Shown in pieces: positions 47,565 through 60,631 of a DNA stretch of 64,000 nucleotides. Positions within the stretch are counted from its first letter, which is position 1, and every line of letters starts with the position of its first letter. The notes under the pieces are model-generated. The model made no database searches. It was not told the origin of the DNA and worked only from the letters and a program-made list of their open reading frames with translations. The DNA is taken from assembly GCA_001643675.2 (NCBI GenBank), contig LSRY02000013.1, positions 1,676,501 through 1,740,500 on the forward strand, read 5' to 3'. Both the position numbers and the translations under genes were made by a program. Source of the stretch: Monocercomonoides exilis. Taxonomy: Eukaryota; Preaxostyla; Oxymonadida; Polymastigidae.

Positions 47565-50500
47565 TCAGGCAACAATTCCAGATGCCAATAAAACATCCTG
47601 AATGGATGAAAGAGAAGGAGAAGGAGGAAGAGAAGGAGGAAGAGAAGGAGGAAGAGAAGGAGGAAGAGAAGGAGGAAGAGAAGGAGGAAGAGAGAGAGGC
47701 AAAGATGGCAAAGGAGAAGAAGGAGGAGAAAGAGAAAGAGAAGAAGGAGGAGAAGAAGATGAAGAAGAAGAAGATATGGATGAGTTATCAAGTGATGGAG
47801 GTGTGTTGGAGGAAAGAGAAGGAGGAGAAGGAGGAGGAGAGGAAGAAGAAGGAGGAGGAATAAGTTCTTGTGAAGAAGAAGAAGAAGAAGAAAGAAGAGG
47901 AGGAGAAGATGATGAAGATGAAGGCAATGATGAAGGAGAAGAAGGAGAAGGAGAAGGAGAAGGAGAAGGAGAAGGAGAAGGAGAAGGAGAAGGAGAAGGA
48001 GAAGGAGAAGGAGAAGGAGAAGGAGAAGGAGAAGAGGAAAAAGAAGAAGAAGAAAGAACAGATTCTTGCGATGTTGGAGGAGGAAGAGAAGAAGAAGAAG
48101 AAGTTATTGATGATGTTGTTGTTGTTGAAGTTGAGGTCGAAGAAGAAGAAGAAGGAGGAGTAGTAGTAGTAGTAGTAAATTCTACCATTTGTCTGTTTAA
48201 TTTCATAGCAAGCAATGGATTTATCATCACTTTCAGTTCATTTTCATCTGATTCTTCTGTTGTGTTTTCATCTTCTCTTCCGCTTTCTTCTTCGTCTTCT
48301 TCAAATTCTTCTTCTTCTCTTTCTCCTTCATCATCATCATCTTCTTCTTCTTCTTCTTTATTTTCTTCCTCTTTTCTTTCATTTTCTTTTCTCTTTTGAA
48401 ATTCTGTTTGATTAACATTCACATCTTCTTCCATTGCAAATCCCTTGTTCTTCACAATGATCGCATCTTCTTTCTTTTTCAGCTTCATTTCTGAATGATT
48501 TTCTCTATTTTTCTTTCCTTTCCCTTCTTTTCCATTTGTTTCATTCAAGTTTCCATTTCCTCCTCTTGTTCTTCCTTGTTTCGTTTTCCCCTTCTCTTTC
48601 TCTCTTTCTCTTTCTCTCTCTTTTTCTCTCTCTTTCTTCTTCTTCTGATTTTTTCTGTCCAACAAAGAAGGAATTAAGTCAGCAAACAAATGAGAAGCAT
48701 CGGCATTTGTGATTGAACGTTTTGAGGAAAGAGAAGAAGAATAGGAAGATGTGGTGGAAGAGGAAGAAGAAGAAGTTTCGGAGAAATACGGAGAAATAGA
48801 AGAAGAAGAAGAAGAAGAAGAAGAAGGTGAGCGAATGGAAGAATTTCCAATGGATGAGTTAGAGGGAGATGTGGAAGAAGAAGAAGAAGATGATGATGAT
48901 GAAGAAGGAGTTTTCATCACTTTCTGATTTATCAATGCTTTGTTTTGTGTTGGCGTTAATGATATTGCTTCATTTGCTTCTTCTTTTCTTTCTCTTTCTT
49001 CTTCTCTTTCTTTCGTTTCTTCTCTTTTTCCTTCCTTTTCTTCTTTTCTTTCTTCTTCTTTTTCGTTTGATTCAATTTCCTTTTCATCATTCAATTTTTG
49101 TTCTTTCTGTATGTCTTTTTCCATTTGATCATTTTGTGTTTGTTCAATTTTTGTGTTAGCATCTTCTTTCTCTTCATCTTCTTCTTCTTTTCCTTCTTTT
49201 CCTTTTCCTTTTCTTTCTCTTTCTTCTCTTTCTCTCTCTTCTCTTTCATCATATTCTTTTTCTTTTCTTTCTTCATCTTTCAATTCTTCTCCACTTAAAA
49301 CACTTTCATTTCCATCTTTCTTTTTGTCTTCTTCTTTTTCTCCTCCTTCTTCTCCTCCTTCTTCTCCTTCTTTTCTCTCTTCTTCCTCTTCTTTCCCCTC
49401 CTTTTTCTTTCCTTTTTCTCTTCCTTTTTCTTCTTCTTCTTCCTTTTCTTCTTTCTCTCTTTCATTCTGCAAATCAACTGATATATTGTAATTTTGTGCA
49501 TCAGACAATAAAAGATGAGTAATTTCATCTGAAATTGAAGAAGAAGAATCAAAAGAAGAAGAAGTAAAAGAAGGAAGAAGAGAAGGAGAAGGAGGAGAAG
49601 AGGAGGAAATTGAAGAATGAGAAGGAGAAGAAAAGGATGAAAAGGAAGAAGAAGAAGACTTTGTTGTTTTGTTATCATATTTTTTGTGCGATTTTTGAGA
49701 AAGGGAAGTAGGAGAAGGAGAAGCGGAAGAGGAAGAGGAATTTGAAGGGTACAAAGAAGGAGAGGAAGAAGAGGAAGGAGGAAGAGAAAGAGATGGAAGA
49801 GGAGGAAGAGGAGAAGAAGAAGAGGAAGGAAAATGAAAAGAGGAAGAGGAAGAAGAAAGTGAAGAGGAAGAGGAAGAAGAAGAAAAATGAGTTGAAACTG
49901 ATGAAGCTGTTAATGGCAACAATTGATCAGAAGAATGAGGAAGAGGAAGAGGAAGAGGAGGGAGAAGAGAAGGGAGAAGAAGTGGTGGAGGAGGAGGAAG
50001 AGAGAGAAAAGGAAGAGAAGAAGAAGAAGAAGAAGAAGGAAGAGGAAGAGGAAGAGGAGGAGGAGGAGGGAATATTGTGGAAGAAGGAGAAAGAGAAGGA
50101 GAAGAAGAAGTTGTTGATTCAAGTTTATCTTCTTTTTTATTTTCTTTCTCTTCCTCTCTTTCTTCTTCTTTCTCTTTCTCTTTCTCTTCTTCGTTATCAT
50201 CTTCTTCCTCTTTCTCTTCTTTTCCTTTCTTCTTCTTTCTTTCTTTCAAATTTCTTCTCCTTTCTTCATCAAAATTCGAATTTTGAGCAATTTTTGCTGA
50301 AAGAGGCGATGAAAGAGGATTTGAATGTTCCAAACCGTACAACTTATTCGGGATAAAATCTGGGAAATCCATCGGAGAAACAGGAGAAATCGGAGAAATA
50401 GAAGAAAATGAAGAAGAAGAAGAAGGAATGGAAAGAGGATGAAGAATTGGTTTGTGATTGGAAGAATGAAGCAATTTGAGTTGATTTGGGAAAATGATAA

Positions 50501-50568
50501 GAGAAGAAGGAGAAGAAGGAGAAGAAGAACGAAGAGAAGAAGAAGAGGAAGAAGAAGAGGAAGAAGAG

Positions 50569-50600
<32 letters not shown>

Positions 50601-53600
50601 AGAAGAAGAAGAAGAAGAGTTGTAATTGGAAGAAGAAAGAGAAGAAGAACGAGAAATATTCAGTTGAGGGAAAGAAGAAGAAGAAGAAGAAGAAGAAGAA
50701 GAAGAAGAAGAAGAAATTGAAGAAGAAGAAAAAGAAGAAAGACGAGAACGAAAAGGAAGAGGGAGAAGAGAAGAAGAAGAAACAGGAGGAGGAGGAGGAG
50801 GAGGAAGAGAAGGAAGAGAAGAAGAAGGAAATATTTCTGTGTAACGTTTTGATTGAGAAAATTGAGAGTTCATTGGAGAATGTTCAAGTTGAGACAAAAG
50901 AAGAGAAGAAGAAGAAGAAGAAGAAGAAGAATTTAACGAAGAATTTAAAGGAGAAGAAGAAGAAAGGGGAAGGGGAGGAAGAGGAAGAGGAAGAGAAGAA
51001 GATAAATATTGCTTCGAATAATTAGAAGAAGAATTTAAAGAATTAAATCTATTTATGTTATTATGGTCATTGAAAATGCTAGGTTTAACTGAAGAAGAAA
51101 GAAAAGAAGAAAAAGAAGAAGTAAGAGAAGAAGAAGAAGAAGGAAAAGATTTAATTTCTAATTTTGTTGGAGAAATATGTTTTTTCTCTTCAAAAGGCGA
51201 TTTGTTAGAAAGAATGTTTTGTTTGCCAAAAACATCGTTTTCAAACAGAAACAAAGGCGTCGAAAGAAGATTTTGATTGAATTTCTCTGTTTTTTCTATT
51301 TTTTCCGTTTTTTCCATTTCTCTTTCTCTTTCTCTTTCTTCTTCTTCTCTTCCTCCTCCTCCTCCTTCTTCTTCTTCTTCAATATTACCTCCTCCTTTTT
51401 GTGTTGTTTTAGTAGAAAATGGAATATTTTCTTTGAAAGAATTTTGAAATGGAATTTGTGTCATTTTCATTTCTTTGTTCCTTTTTGACATGTTTTCGTT
51501 GTTTTGCACTTCCTTTTTAAGGTTCTTTTTCTTCCCTTTTGCAGTACTTTCTTCTTCTTTCTCATTTTCGTTTGATTCATCGTTTTCATCACTTATTTCC
51601 TCATCTTTCTTCAATTTATTCTCTTTTTCTTTCTCTTTTTCTTTTTCTTTCTCCTTCTCTTTCTCTTTCTCTTTCTCCTTCTCTTTCTTCTCTTCTTTAT
51701 CGTCTTTGATCAAATCCAGTTCTTCTATCCAATTCATCAGCTCATTCGCTATTTCCTCCAAAACTTGATCCGCATCCAATTTTTTGCTTCTTTCTTCTTC
51801 TTCTTCTTCTTCCTTTTCTTTCTCTTTTTCTTTTTCTTTTTCTTTCTTTTTCTCTTTTTCTCTTTCTCTTTCTTCTTCCTTCACCTTTTCTTTCTCTTTC
51901 TCTTTTTCCTTTTTATTTTCCTTTTTATTTTCTTTCTTCTTCTCTTTTTTCTTTTTCTCTTCTTCTTTTTCATCTTTTTCATCTTTTTCTTTGTCTTCAG
52001 AATAATTTTCTTCTGATTTCTTTTGTTTTTTCATCATTTTCTCTTTCCTTTTTCCTTTTTCCTTTCCTCTTTCTCTTTCTTTCTCTTTCTCTATTTTCTT
52101 TTTCTCTATTCTTTTCTTCTTTTCCCTTTCTTTTATTGAATTTATTGTATAATCATCATCATCTTCTTCTTCTTCTTCTTCTCTCTTTTTCTCTTCTTTC
52201 CTCTCTTTTTCTCTCTCCTTCCTTTTTATCTTCTTCCTTTTCTCTTTAATTTCTTCTTCTCTTTCTTCTTCTTCTTCTCTTTCTCTTTCTCTTTCTTCTT
52301 CATTTTCTTTGAGAGGAAGAGGAATTTGTTGAGAAGAATTTGTTTTGTCGCTTTTGAATGAACGAATTGAATGGAATTTTGGTGAAAGAGAAGAAGAAGA
52401 AAGAGAAGAAGGAGAAGAAAGAGAAGAAGGAGAAGGAGAAAGAGAAGAAGGAGAAAATGAAGAATGAGAACGAGAAAGAGAAGAAAAGGAAGAAGAAGGA
52501 GAAAATTGATTTTTTATTTTGTTGTTTTGATTTTTATGTGATTTATGAGAAGATGAAGGTGAAAATGAAGAAGAAGAAGAAGAAGAAAGAGAAGAATTAT
52601 CTGAATTTTGATCATATTTTTCTTCTCTTCTTTTTGAAAAATGAGAAGATTTTGAATGTTTTGCATGTTTTGAATGTTTTGATGGTTTTTGAGTGTTTGA
52701 AATGTGTTTGTGAATTGAATGAGGAAGATAATGATGATGATGATGATGAGAAAGAGAAGAGGAAGAGGAAAGAGAAGAAGGAGAAGAAGAAGAAGAAGGA
52801 AAACGAGAAGGAGAACATGAAGAAGAAGAAGAAAAATCTATTTTTCTTTTGTTTTCCTCTGTTTCTTCATTCATTGAATCGTCATTTTCTTCGCTTTTTC
52901 CCTTTTTTCCTTTCTTATCTCTTGTCTTCTTATTCAATTCCTTCTTCTTTTGTTCATTTTTCTTCTTCTTCTTCTTTTCCTGATAACTTTCTTCTGTTTC
53001 ATCATTTGTTGAATAAAACGAACTTTTTGAATGAAAATGTTTGTTTTCCTTTTCAAAATGATGATTTTTATGACGGTGTTTATGAGAATAATCGCTTTCT
53101 TGTGAATTTCTCCGATTTCTCCGATTTTTCCTATTTCTCCGATGGCTTCTATTTCTCCGGCTTTTATTGTTTATTTCATCATTATCATCATCATCATTTT
53201 CTTTGTTTTTCAATGAATTTTGAGTGTTTTTGTGGATTTCATTGAAATAAAATGAATTTGACATGTCATTTTGATTAGAATTTTGTTGAAATGAAGAAGA
53301 AGAAGAAGAAGAAGAAGGAAAAATCAAAGAAGAAGAAAGAGAAGAAGAAGAAGAAGAAGAAAAAGGAGAAGAAGAAGATAAAGTTAACGGAGAAGATAAA
53401 GGATTAAGTGTTTTATATTTGTATTGATTTTGTGATGGAAATGTGAATGAAGGAGAAGAATGAAATATTTTGATGTGAAAAGAGGAAGAAGAAGGAAAAG
53501 AAGGAGAAAGAGAAGAAGAGGAAGAAGAAGAAGAATTCATTTGATTCATTGGAATAAAATGATTTGAACGATGAAATGAAACAGAAGGAGGAGAAGGAGA

Positions 53601-55244
53601 AAAAGAAGAGGAGGAGGAAGAAAAAGAAGAGGAAGAAAAAGAAGAGGAAAAAGAATTTTCAGAAGAAGGAGAAGAAAAAGAGGAAGAAGAAGAAGAGGAG
53701 GAAGAAGAAGAATTTTGCATTGAAGAATTTGTGAATTGAAGAGATTTTTGAGAAAAAGGAAAAGAATTTGATTTTTGAGAGAAAGAAGAAGATAAAGGAA
53801 GAGATTGCAAGAAGGAAGAAGGAAATTTTTGAGAAGAAGAAGAAGAAGAAGAATGAGAAGGAGAAGAAGGAGGAGGAGAAGAAGAAGAAGGAGGAGAAGA
53901 AGAAGATGATGATGATGATGATGGAGAAATAGAAGAAGAAAGATTAGAAGAATTATGAAATGTTTCGTCTTTTGATTGAAAAGAAGAAAATTGATTTGAA
54001 ATTGAGTTTTGTGTGTTTGAAAGAGAATTTGAATTTGATGGTTTAACTTCAGATTTTTCAATTTGTTCGTTTTCTTTGCATTTCTCGTTTTCTTCCTTTT
54101 TTTCGTTGATTGTTTGAAATTTTTCTTTATTCTCAATTTTTTCATTTTCATTTTCGACTTCTATTTCTTTTTCATTTTCATTTTCCTCTTCTTCATATTC
54201 TTCTTCGTATTCTTCATATTCCTCCTCTTCGTATTCTTCTTCTTTCTCTTCGTCATCTTCTTCTTTCTCAGTGATTTCCTTTACTTCATTCATTTCCCCT
54301 TCCTTTTCCTTTCTCTCTTCTTCTTCTTCTTTTTTTTCCTCTTCCTCCTTTTCCCACAAATCAGGGGGAGTTATGCACAAAAACCCTCCGTCAAACACCA
54401 TTTCAGGTTGCATCATCATCACATTCATCAAAACAGACACATCTTTCCCTTCAAGAAGCACTTCTCCTTCTTCAGAAATAAGCGAAATTCCGAAATAGCT
54501 TAATGAGGGCTGAGAATTTTCAGAAGATGACACTTTTCTGTTTCTTGACAAAGATAGCAAAAGTGACATGATTCCCTTTTTCGTTATTGGATTTCCAGAA
54601 ATATCAAAATATTCAAGCGAAGAAAGTGTTGGCAGAACAGAGCTTAAAGCAATTGCTCCTCTTTCGCCAATTGCATTTTCAGCTGAATTTTGTGAATGTT
54701 CTTCATCATCGGAATAAGGATTTGTTGGTAAAAGAAAATTCCTTGGATCGTTGTTTGTTTCAGATATGGCACAACTGCTTTTCACTTTAGCATGTTGAGG
54801 CAAAGATAAAAAACTTGGCCTTTTGTGAAGAGCCTGAAAAATGAAATCTGAAACAGCCTTAGAAACGGATGTACTAGCAGTATGATTTTGATTAGTGTCT
54901 TGTAAAAGATTTGATAATGATTCCTTTTTAACTGATGCAAAAACAGAACGATGACTTTGACCATATGAATAAAAAGCACGCTTAATCGTTGACAAAAAAT
55001 CAAGTACAGTAATAAGTGATTTAACATTTAACTTTCCTCCGGTTTTATCGCTGTTGGACTTCGATTCAACATTATGAAGAAGCAAAACAGATAATTTTGT
55101 ATTTGATTTGACATTTGCTGCAAGCTCACATAGTTGTAAGTCGTCTATCCCTGCATTACTGAGATCCAGATATGTTATCATTGAAAAAATCGAAGTAGTT
55201 AATGAAATCTTTTCGATAGGCTCATTATCACTGGTTTTGCTCAT
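47565..55244 (-). CDS. 2,559-aa protein with N-terminal leucine-rich repeats and giant low-complexity tail
   Basis: Single exon from ATG 55244-55242 to TGA 47567-47565. Residues about 20-60 (ITYLDLSNAGIDDLQLCELA) and 190-235 (GERGAIALSSVLPTLSSLEY, FDISGNPITKKGI) are ribonuclease-inhibitor-type leucine-rich repeats. Residues about 245-297 form a further folded-looking segment ending ITPPDLW. The remaining 2,250 residues alternate Ser-rich, Glu/Lys-rich and Pro-rich tracts: SP dipeptides (48033-47937), PSLP repeats (47695-47613) and long pure Ser runs. LRRs usually bind proteins, so I infer a scaffold or adaptor with a disordered tail. There is no signal peptide or membrane segment. It is divergent from the 55335 gene across 90 bp. 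The encoding DNA is a mosaic of TTC/GAA-type repeats, so length probably varies between strains. Confidence 0.75.
47613..47695 (-). repeat. 12-bp tandem repeat encoding PSLP units
   Basis: About six or seven copies of AAGGAGGAAGAG on the plus strand, translated on the minus strand as Pro-Ser-Leu-Pro repeats near the C-terminus of the LRR protein. Confidence 0.85.
47937..48033 (-). repeat. 6-bp tandem repeat encoding Ser-Pro dipeptides
   Basis: About 16 copies of GGAGAA on the plus strand, read on the minus strand as (Ser-Pro)n, a potential phosphorylation-rich tract. Confidence 0.85.
48738..48885 (-). repeat. Ser-rich block shared with the coiled-coil gene, copy 2
   Basis: Inverted counterpart of 46461-46566. 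The two halves of the shared block are separated here by the unit at 48775-48800, TCTATTTCTCCGTATTTCTC on the coding strand plus CGAAAC. This encodes ISPYFSET and is absent from copy 1, so the unit behaves as an insertion. Confidence 0.75.
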
Positions 55245-55334
55245 TTTCAGATCTCATCTGCCACATTTAAATATTATTCAAAATTTGTTACAAGAGAATC
55301 GATCAAAACTTTTTTTAAATTTTTGTTTTTCGTG
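55245..55334. promoter_or_regulatory. Bidirectional promoter region, 90 bp
   Basis: Only 90 bp separate the start codons of two divergent genes (55244 minus and 55335 plus), so both core promoters must lie here or overlap the coding starts. The stretch is AT-rich, with ACATTTAAATATTATTC and CTTTTTTTAAATTTTTG. I cannot name a specific element. Confidence 0.5.
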
Positions 55335-58300
55335 ATGGAAAATGAAGAAAGGTTTGACATTTGAATTTATTGTATTAAAATACATATTTGTTGCGTTTCC
55401 ATACGCGTTTATTTTTTCTATATTTCTATTTCACACATATATCACTTTATAGTTATTATCCAGATTTACAAATGATAGGAACGCCTTTACGACCATCAAT
55501 GCGTATTCCTGAAGAAAAATCTGCTTATCTAACTTCTAATATTTCACATTTTAGTGATACGCAAGTCATACATGTTAATTCTGATGGTCCATATACTTAT
55601 GGTGACTTTCGAGTTTACCGCAAACCTCTTACAGCAGGACAAGAATTCAAAGAGAAATACGCAAACGGAAAATCATCGTTTGTTCCACCATCACGAAGTT
55701 TATTTTCTACAACGCGAATTGAGCTATCTCCACGAATTCCCAATCGTCCAATTGTTCAGCATACAACCCTTTCATCAGCATGGACCAACACATCGTATTC
55801 TCCTCCAGCTTATTTTAGCGGCTCTGGTGCACAAACGAAAAGAGAGCGTCCGTTTTCAAGCATCCCCACAAAACAACAAAATCCACTTTTATCTTCAATG
55901 GATTTGACTTTTAACTCTGATGATGAAAGAGAAAAACAGATTTTTTCGAGAAAAAATCAGCAAAACCATAATAAAACAAGACCTTCTTCTGCAGTGTCAC
56001 CGAGAAGAAGGCGGAAAGGGGATTTTTCAGGGCAAGATTTGGGAATGGTTGATTGGGGGTATGAAGGAGAAAAGAAGGAGAAGGAGAAGGAAAAAGAGAG
56101 AGAAAGAGAGAAAGAAAGAGAAAGAGAAAAGGAAAGAGAAAGAGAAGAAATGATAGCAATGAAAGAAGCACAGGAATTGATACAGACGCCAAGAGCATTA
56201 GACACACATCGTTTTTCTTCTCAAAGTGATTGTTCAACTTCTTCTTCTTCTTCTTCTTCTCTTTCTTCCTCTTCCTCTTCTTCCTCTTCCTCTTCTCCTT
56301 TTTCTTCTCCTCCTTCTTCTTCACGAAGCTTTTCTCATTCACTCACACCCCATTCAATTTGTCCTCTTTCTTCTCGTTATCCAACTGTTTCTTCTTCTTC
56401 TTCTTCTTCTATTTCTCCGTATTTCTCCGAAAATTCTTCTTCTTTCTCCTCCTCCTCTTCTTCTTCTTTTCGTTCCCTTCCTCAATCTTTTTCTCTTCCT
56501 TCTTCGGATTCTATCAAAAATCAAAAATTAATTTCTTCCTCCTTCTCTTCTTCTTCTCCTTCTTCTTCTTCTTCTTTTGTTTCCTCTCCACTTCATCAAA
56601 ATCAAACAAAAATTCTTTCTTCAAATTCCGTTTTTCCTTCTTCTTCTTCAAATTCTTCTTCTTCCTCTTCTTCCTCTTCCTCTTCTCCTTTTCTTCCTTC
56701 TTCTTCCATTCCAAAATTAGCATTTTCTGAAGATTATTTGAATAATTCGAATTTGACTCAAAAAAATGCTGAAGAAATTTTAAGTTTGACTTCGAGAAAA
56801 GAAAGAGAAAGAGAAAGAGAAAGAGAAAAAGAAAAAGAAAGAGAAAAAGAAGAAATCAATTTTAATGACATTCATCTTCTTCAATTAACTGAAAGAAGAG
56901 GAATAAACGAAAAGGAAGGAGAAGGAGAAGGAGAAAAAGGAAGAGAAAGAAGAGAAAGAGAAAGAAGAGAAAGAGAAAATGAAAAAGGAGAAAGAGAAAG
57001 AGAAGAAGAAGAAGAAACAGAAAAAATCGAAGAAATTGAAATGGGAGCGGAAGAAAAAGTGGATTTTGATGAAGTCGAAATTATGACTCCGCGAACGGGG
57101 GAATTTCATGTGCGGCCGCTTCAAATGAGCGAAAAAGGGAATAATTTTAATGAAAATTCAAAAGAAATTAATAAAAATTTGATGAATGAAGAACAAATAG
57201 CAAAAATAAATAACAATAAAAATTCTTCTTCTTCTTCTTCATCTTTTTCCTCCTCTTCCTCTTCTTCTCCTTCCATTTCATCATCTTCTTCATCATCATC
57301 ATCATCTTCTTCTTCTTCTTCTTCTTCTTCTTCCACAAAATCTCCAGTTAAATCAAAATTTCAGTCAAAATCGATTTCTCACAAAATTCTTTCAAAAACA
57401 CCGCAAAAAAGTGAAATTCATCCAAATTTCACTTCAAACCCTTCTTTTTCTCTTCCTCTTTCTTCTCTTTCTTCAAATTCTTCTTCTTCTTCTTCTTCAA
57501 ATTCTTCTTCAAATCCAAATTCTTCCTCTTCCTCTTCCTCTTCCTCTTCCTCTTCCTTTTCTCATTCTTCTTCTTCTTCCTGTTCTTCTTCTTCTTCTTC
57601 TCGTTTTAACCGCAAAAATGTTATTTCTTCTTCTTTTTCTTCTTCTTTTTCTGGTTACATTGATCCTTCCGTTTCCTCCCTCCCTTCTTCTCATCATTTC
57701 AATTTAGAAGACTTAAATTCTTCTTCTTCTTCTTCTTCTTCTCGTTTTCCTTCTTCTTCCTCCTCTTCCTCTTCTATTTCTCCGTATTTCTCCGAAAATT
57801 CTTCCTCCTCCTCCTCCTCTTCTTCTTCTTCTTCTTCTTCTTCTTCTCATCCAATTTCTATTTCTCCGGTTTTGTCATATTTCTCCGATGATAATTTCAG
57901 CCACTGCCAAACAGAAAGAATAAGAAGAAGTCAAATAGAGTGGGATTTAAGTGAAGAAAGAAGAAGAGAAGAAGAAGAAGAAGAAAGAGAAAAGGAAAAA
58001 AGAGAAGAAATAAAAGAAGAAGAAGAAGAAGAAGAAGGAGAAGAAAAAGAGGAGAAAATAACAGAAAATCAAGAAAAAAGATCAAATTTTTCAAATTTTT
58101 CAAAAAATTCAAAGGAAAATTCAAAAAAACCAGAAATTTCATCAAATTCATCAAAATCATCAAAATTTGCCAAGTCAAATGAAATTAAGCCACTTTATTT
58201 CAGTTCTCCTTCCACAAATATAACCACACCTCCTCCTTTTCTTCCTCCAAAACATAATTTTTATTCTTCTTCTTCTTCTTCTCGTTTTTCTTCCTCTTCT

Positions 58301-60560
58301 TCTTCTTCTCGTTCTCCTTTATTTAACAGGCCAAAATCTTCATATTCTTCTTCTTCTTCTTCTTCTTCTTCTTCTTCTTCTTCTTCTTCTTCTTCTTCTT
58401 CTTCTTCTTCTTCTTCTTCTTCTTCTTCTTCTTCTTCTTCTTCTTCTTCTTCTTCTTCTTCTTCTTCTTCTTCTCCAACGATAATTCTTCGTTCATATTC
58501 TTCAAATTCAAAAGAAATTTATTCAAAAAAGAGAAATTTAAATGGAAAAGAAGAAGGAGAAAGAGAAAGAGAAAGAGAAGGAGAAAGAGAAAGAGAAAGA
58601 GAAGAAAAGGGAGAAGAAGAAGAAAGAGAAGAAGAAGAAGAAGAAATGTTCAAAAAGAATAAGATGAATAGAAGAAGTATAAGTGCAATGGAAATAAAAA
58701 GAAAAGAAAGAGAAGAAGAAGAAGGAAAAGAAGAAGAAGAAGAAGAATTTAAAGAAAAAGAAAGAGAAAAAGGAAGAGAAGAAGAAGGAGGAGAAGGAGG
58801 AAAAGGAGAAGGAGAAGGAGAAAGAAAAGAAAAAGAAGAAAGAGAAGAAGAAATTTTGAATATTACTTCGAAATCTGTTGATAATACTGAAGAAGTTGTT
58901 GAATCAACTTTATCTTCTTCTTCTTCTTCTTCTTCTTCCATTTCTTCTTCAAATTCTTCTTCTTCTTCATTTTCCTCTTCTTCTTCTTCTCTTTCTCCTC
59001 TTTCTCCTCCTCCTCCTCCTTCTTCTTCTTCTTCTTCTCTTCCCATTCAAAACAACAAAAAAAGAACGAAAACAATTTCAAGTCATTTTCCTTCAAAATC
59101 TCCTTATCCAACTGCTTCTCGTTTGTTTTACCCGAAAAATGAAAATGAAAATCAAAATCAAAATTCTTCTTCTTCTCCTCCTCTTTCTTCTTTCTCTTCT
59201 TCTTTTTTTAATTCTTCTTCTTCTTCTTCTTCTTCTTCTTCTTCTTCTCTTCTTCTTCTCCCTTCTTCTTTGCCTTCATCATCATCATCATCAACTTCTT
59301 CTTCTTCTTCTTCTTCTTCTTCAAATTTACAATCTTTTCTTCAAACTCCCCAAAAAGAAAGAAGAAGAAGAGAAGAAGAAAGAGAAAGAGAAGTAATTAT
59401 TAAAAAAGAAAAGGAAATGAAAAATGAAAATGAAGAAGGAAGAGAAGGAAGAGAAAGAAGAGAAAGAAGAGAAAGAGAAGAGAAAATAAACAATAAAAAT
59501 CATATTTTATTTAATTCTTCTTCTTCTTCTTCTTCTTCTCCTTCTTCTTCCTCTTCCTCTTCTTCCTCTCCTTCTCATTCTCCAACAAAAGGAATAAATT
59601 CTTCCTCTTCTTCTCCTTCTTCTATTTCTCCGTATTTCTCCGAAACTTCTTCTTCACTTTCTTCTCCTTCTTCTTCTTCTTCTTCTTCTTCTTTTCCTTT
59701 CACTTCCACTTCTCCTTTTCATCCTTCTATTTACACAAAACCAATCATTCCACAAACACCTTCTTCTTCTTCTTCTTCTTTCTCCTCTTCTCCTTCTTCT
59801 TCTCGTTTTCCTTCTTCTTTCTCCTCTTCTTCTCCTCTTTCTTCTTCTTCTTCTTCTTTTAATTCTTCTATTTCTCCGTATTTCTCCGAAAATTCTTCTT
59901 CTTCTTCTTCTTCTCTTTTCTCTTTTGTGCCAAGAAATGGCCCTGGGATGTTTTTCCCTTTCCCTCGCCCTGTTTTCAGAAATTCTTCTTTTTCGCCTTC
60001 TTCTTCTTCTTCTTCTATTTCTTCTTCTCGTTTTTCCTCTTCTTCTTCTCCTTCTTCTTCTTCTTCTCCTTTTTCTTCTCGTTTTCCTTCTTCTTCTTCT
60101 TCTCGTTCTTCTCCTCTTTCTTCTCGTTCTTCTTCATTTAATTCCTCTCCTTGTTCAAATTTCAACAGAAAAACAGCAAAACAAACAGAATTTCATCGTC
60201 TTAGGCCGTCAAATTCGCCAATTTTCGCTCAAAAAACGAAAAAAGCGCTTGAAAATACGTGTTTTTCGGAGGAAAAAGAAGAAAAAGGAAGAGAAAGAGA
60301 AAGAAAAGGAAGAGAAAGAGAAAGAAAAGGAAGGGTAAAGGAAGAGAAAGAAGAAGAAGAAAAGAATGAAAACAAAGAAATGACATGTTATCAAATGGCA
60401 AATGAAAACTCAACATTGTTCAATGACACAGCAAGTATGCATTTAATTAATGAAAATTCTTCTTTTTTTCTTTTATTGTTTCTCTTTTTTCTTTTTTCTT
60501 TATATCTTTCTTTACATTTCTATTTAACTCTTTCTATTTCTCTTTCTTTCTTTCTTTCTT

Positions 60561-60631
<71 letters not shown>

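Noticed and set aside
47582-54503. Many plus-strand Glu/Lys or Phe/Ser frames opposite the LRR gene
   Set aside because: They are shadows of the repetitive minus-strand coding sequence, with no independent starts, introns or domains.
55388-55471. Non-ATG upstream start of the 1,912-aa gene
   Set aside because: The segment is intronic in the proposed model. ATG at 55335 with a GTTTGA donor splices in phase to 55453.
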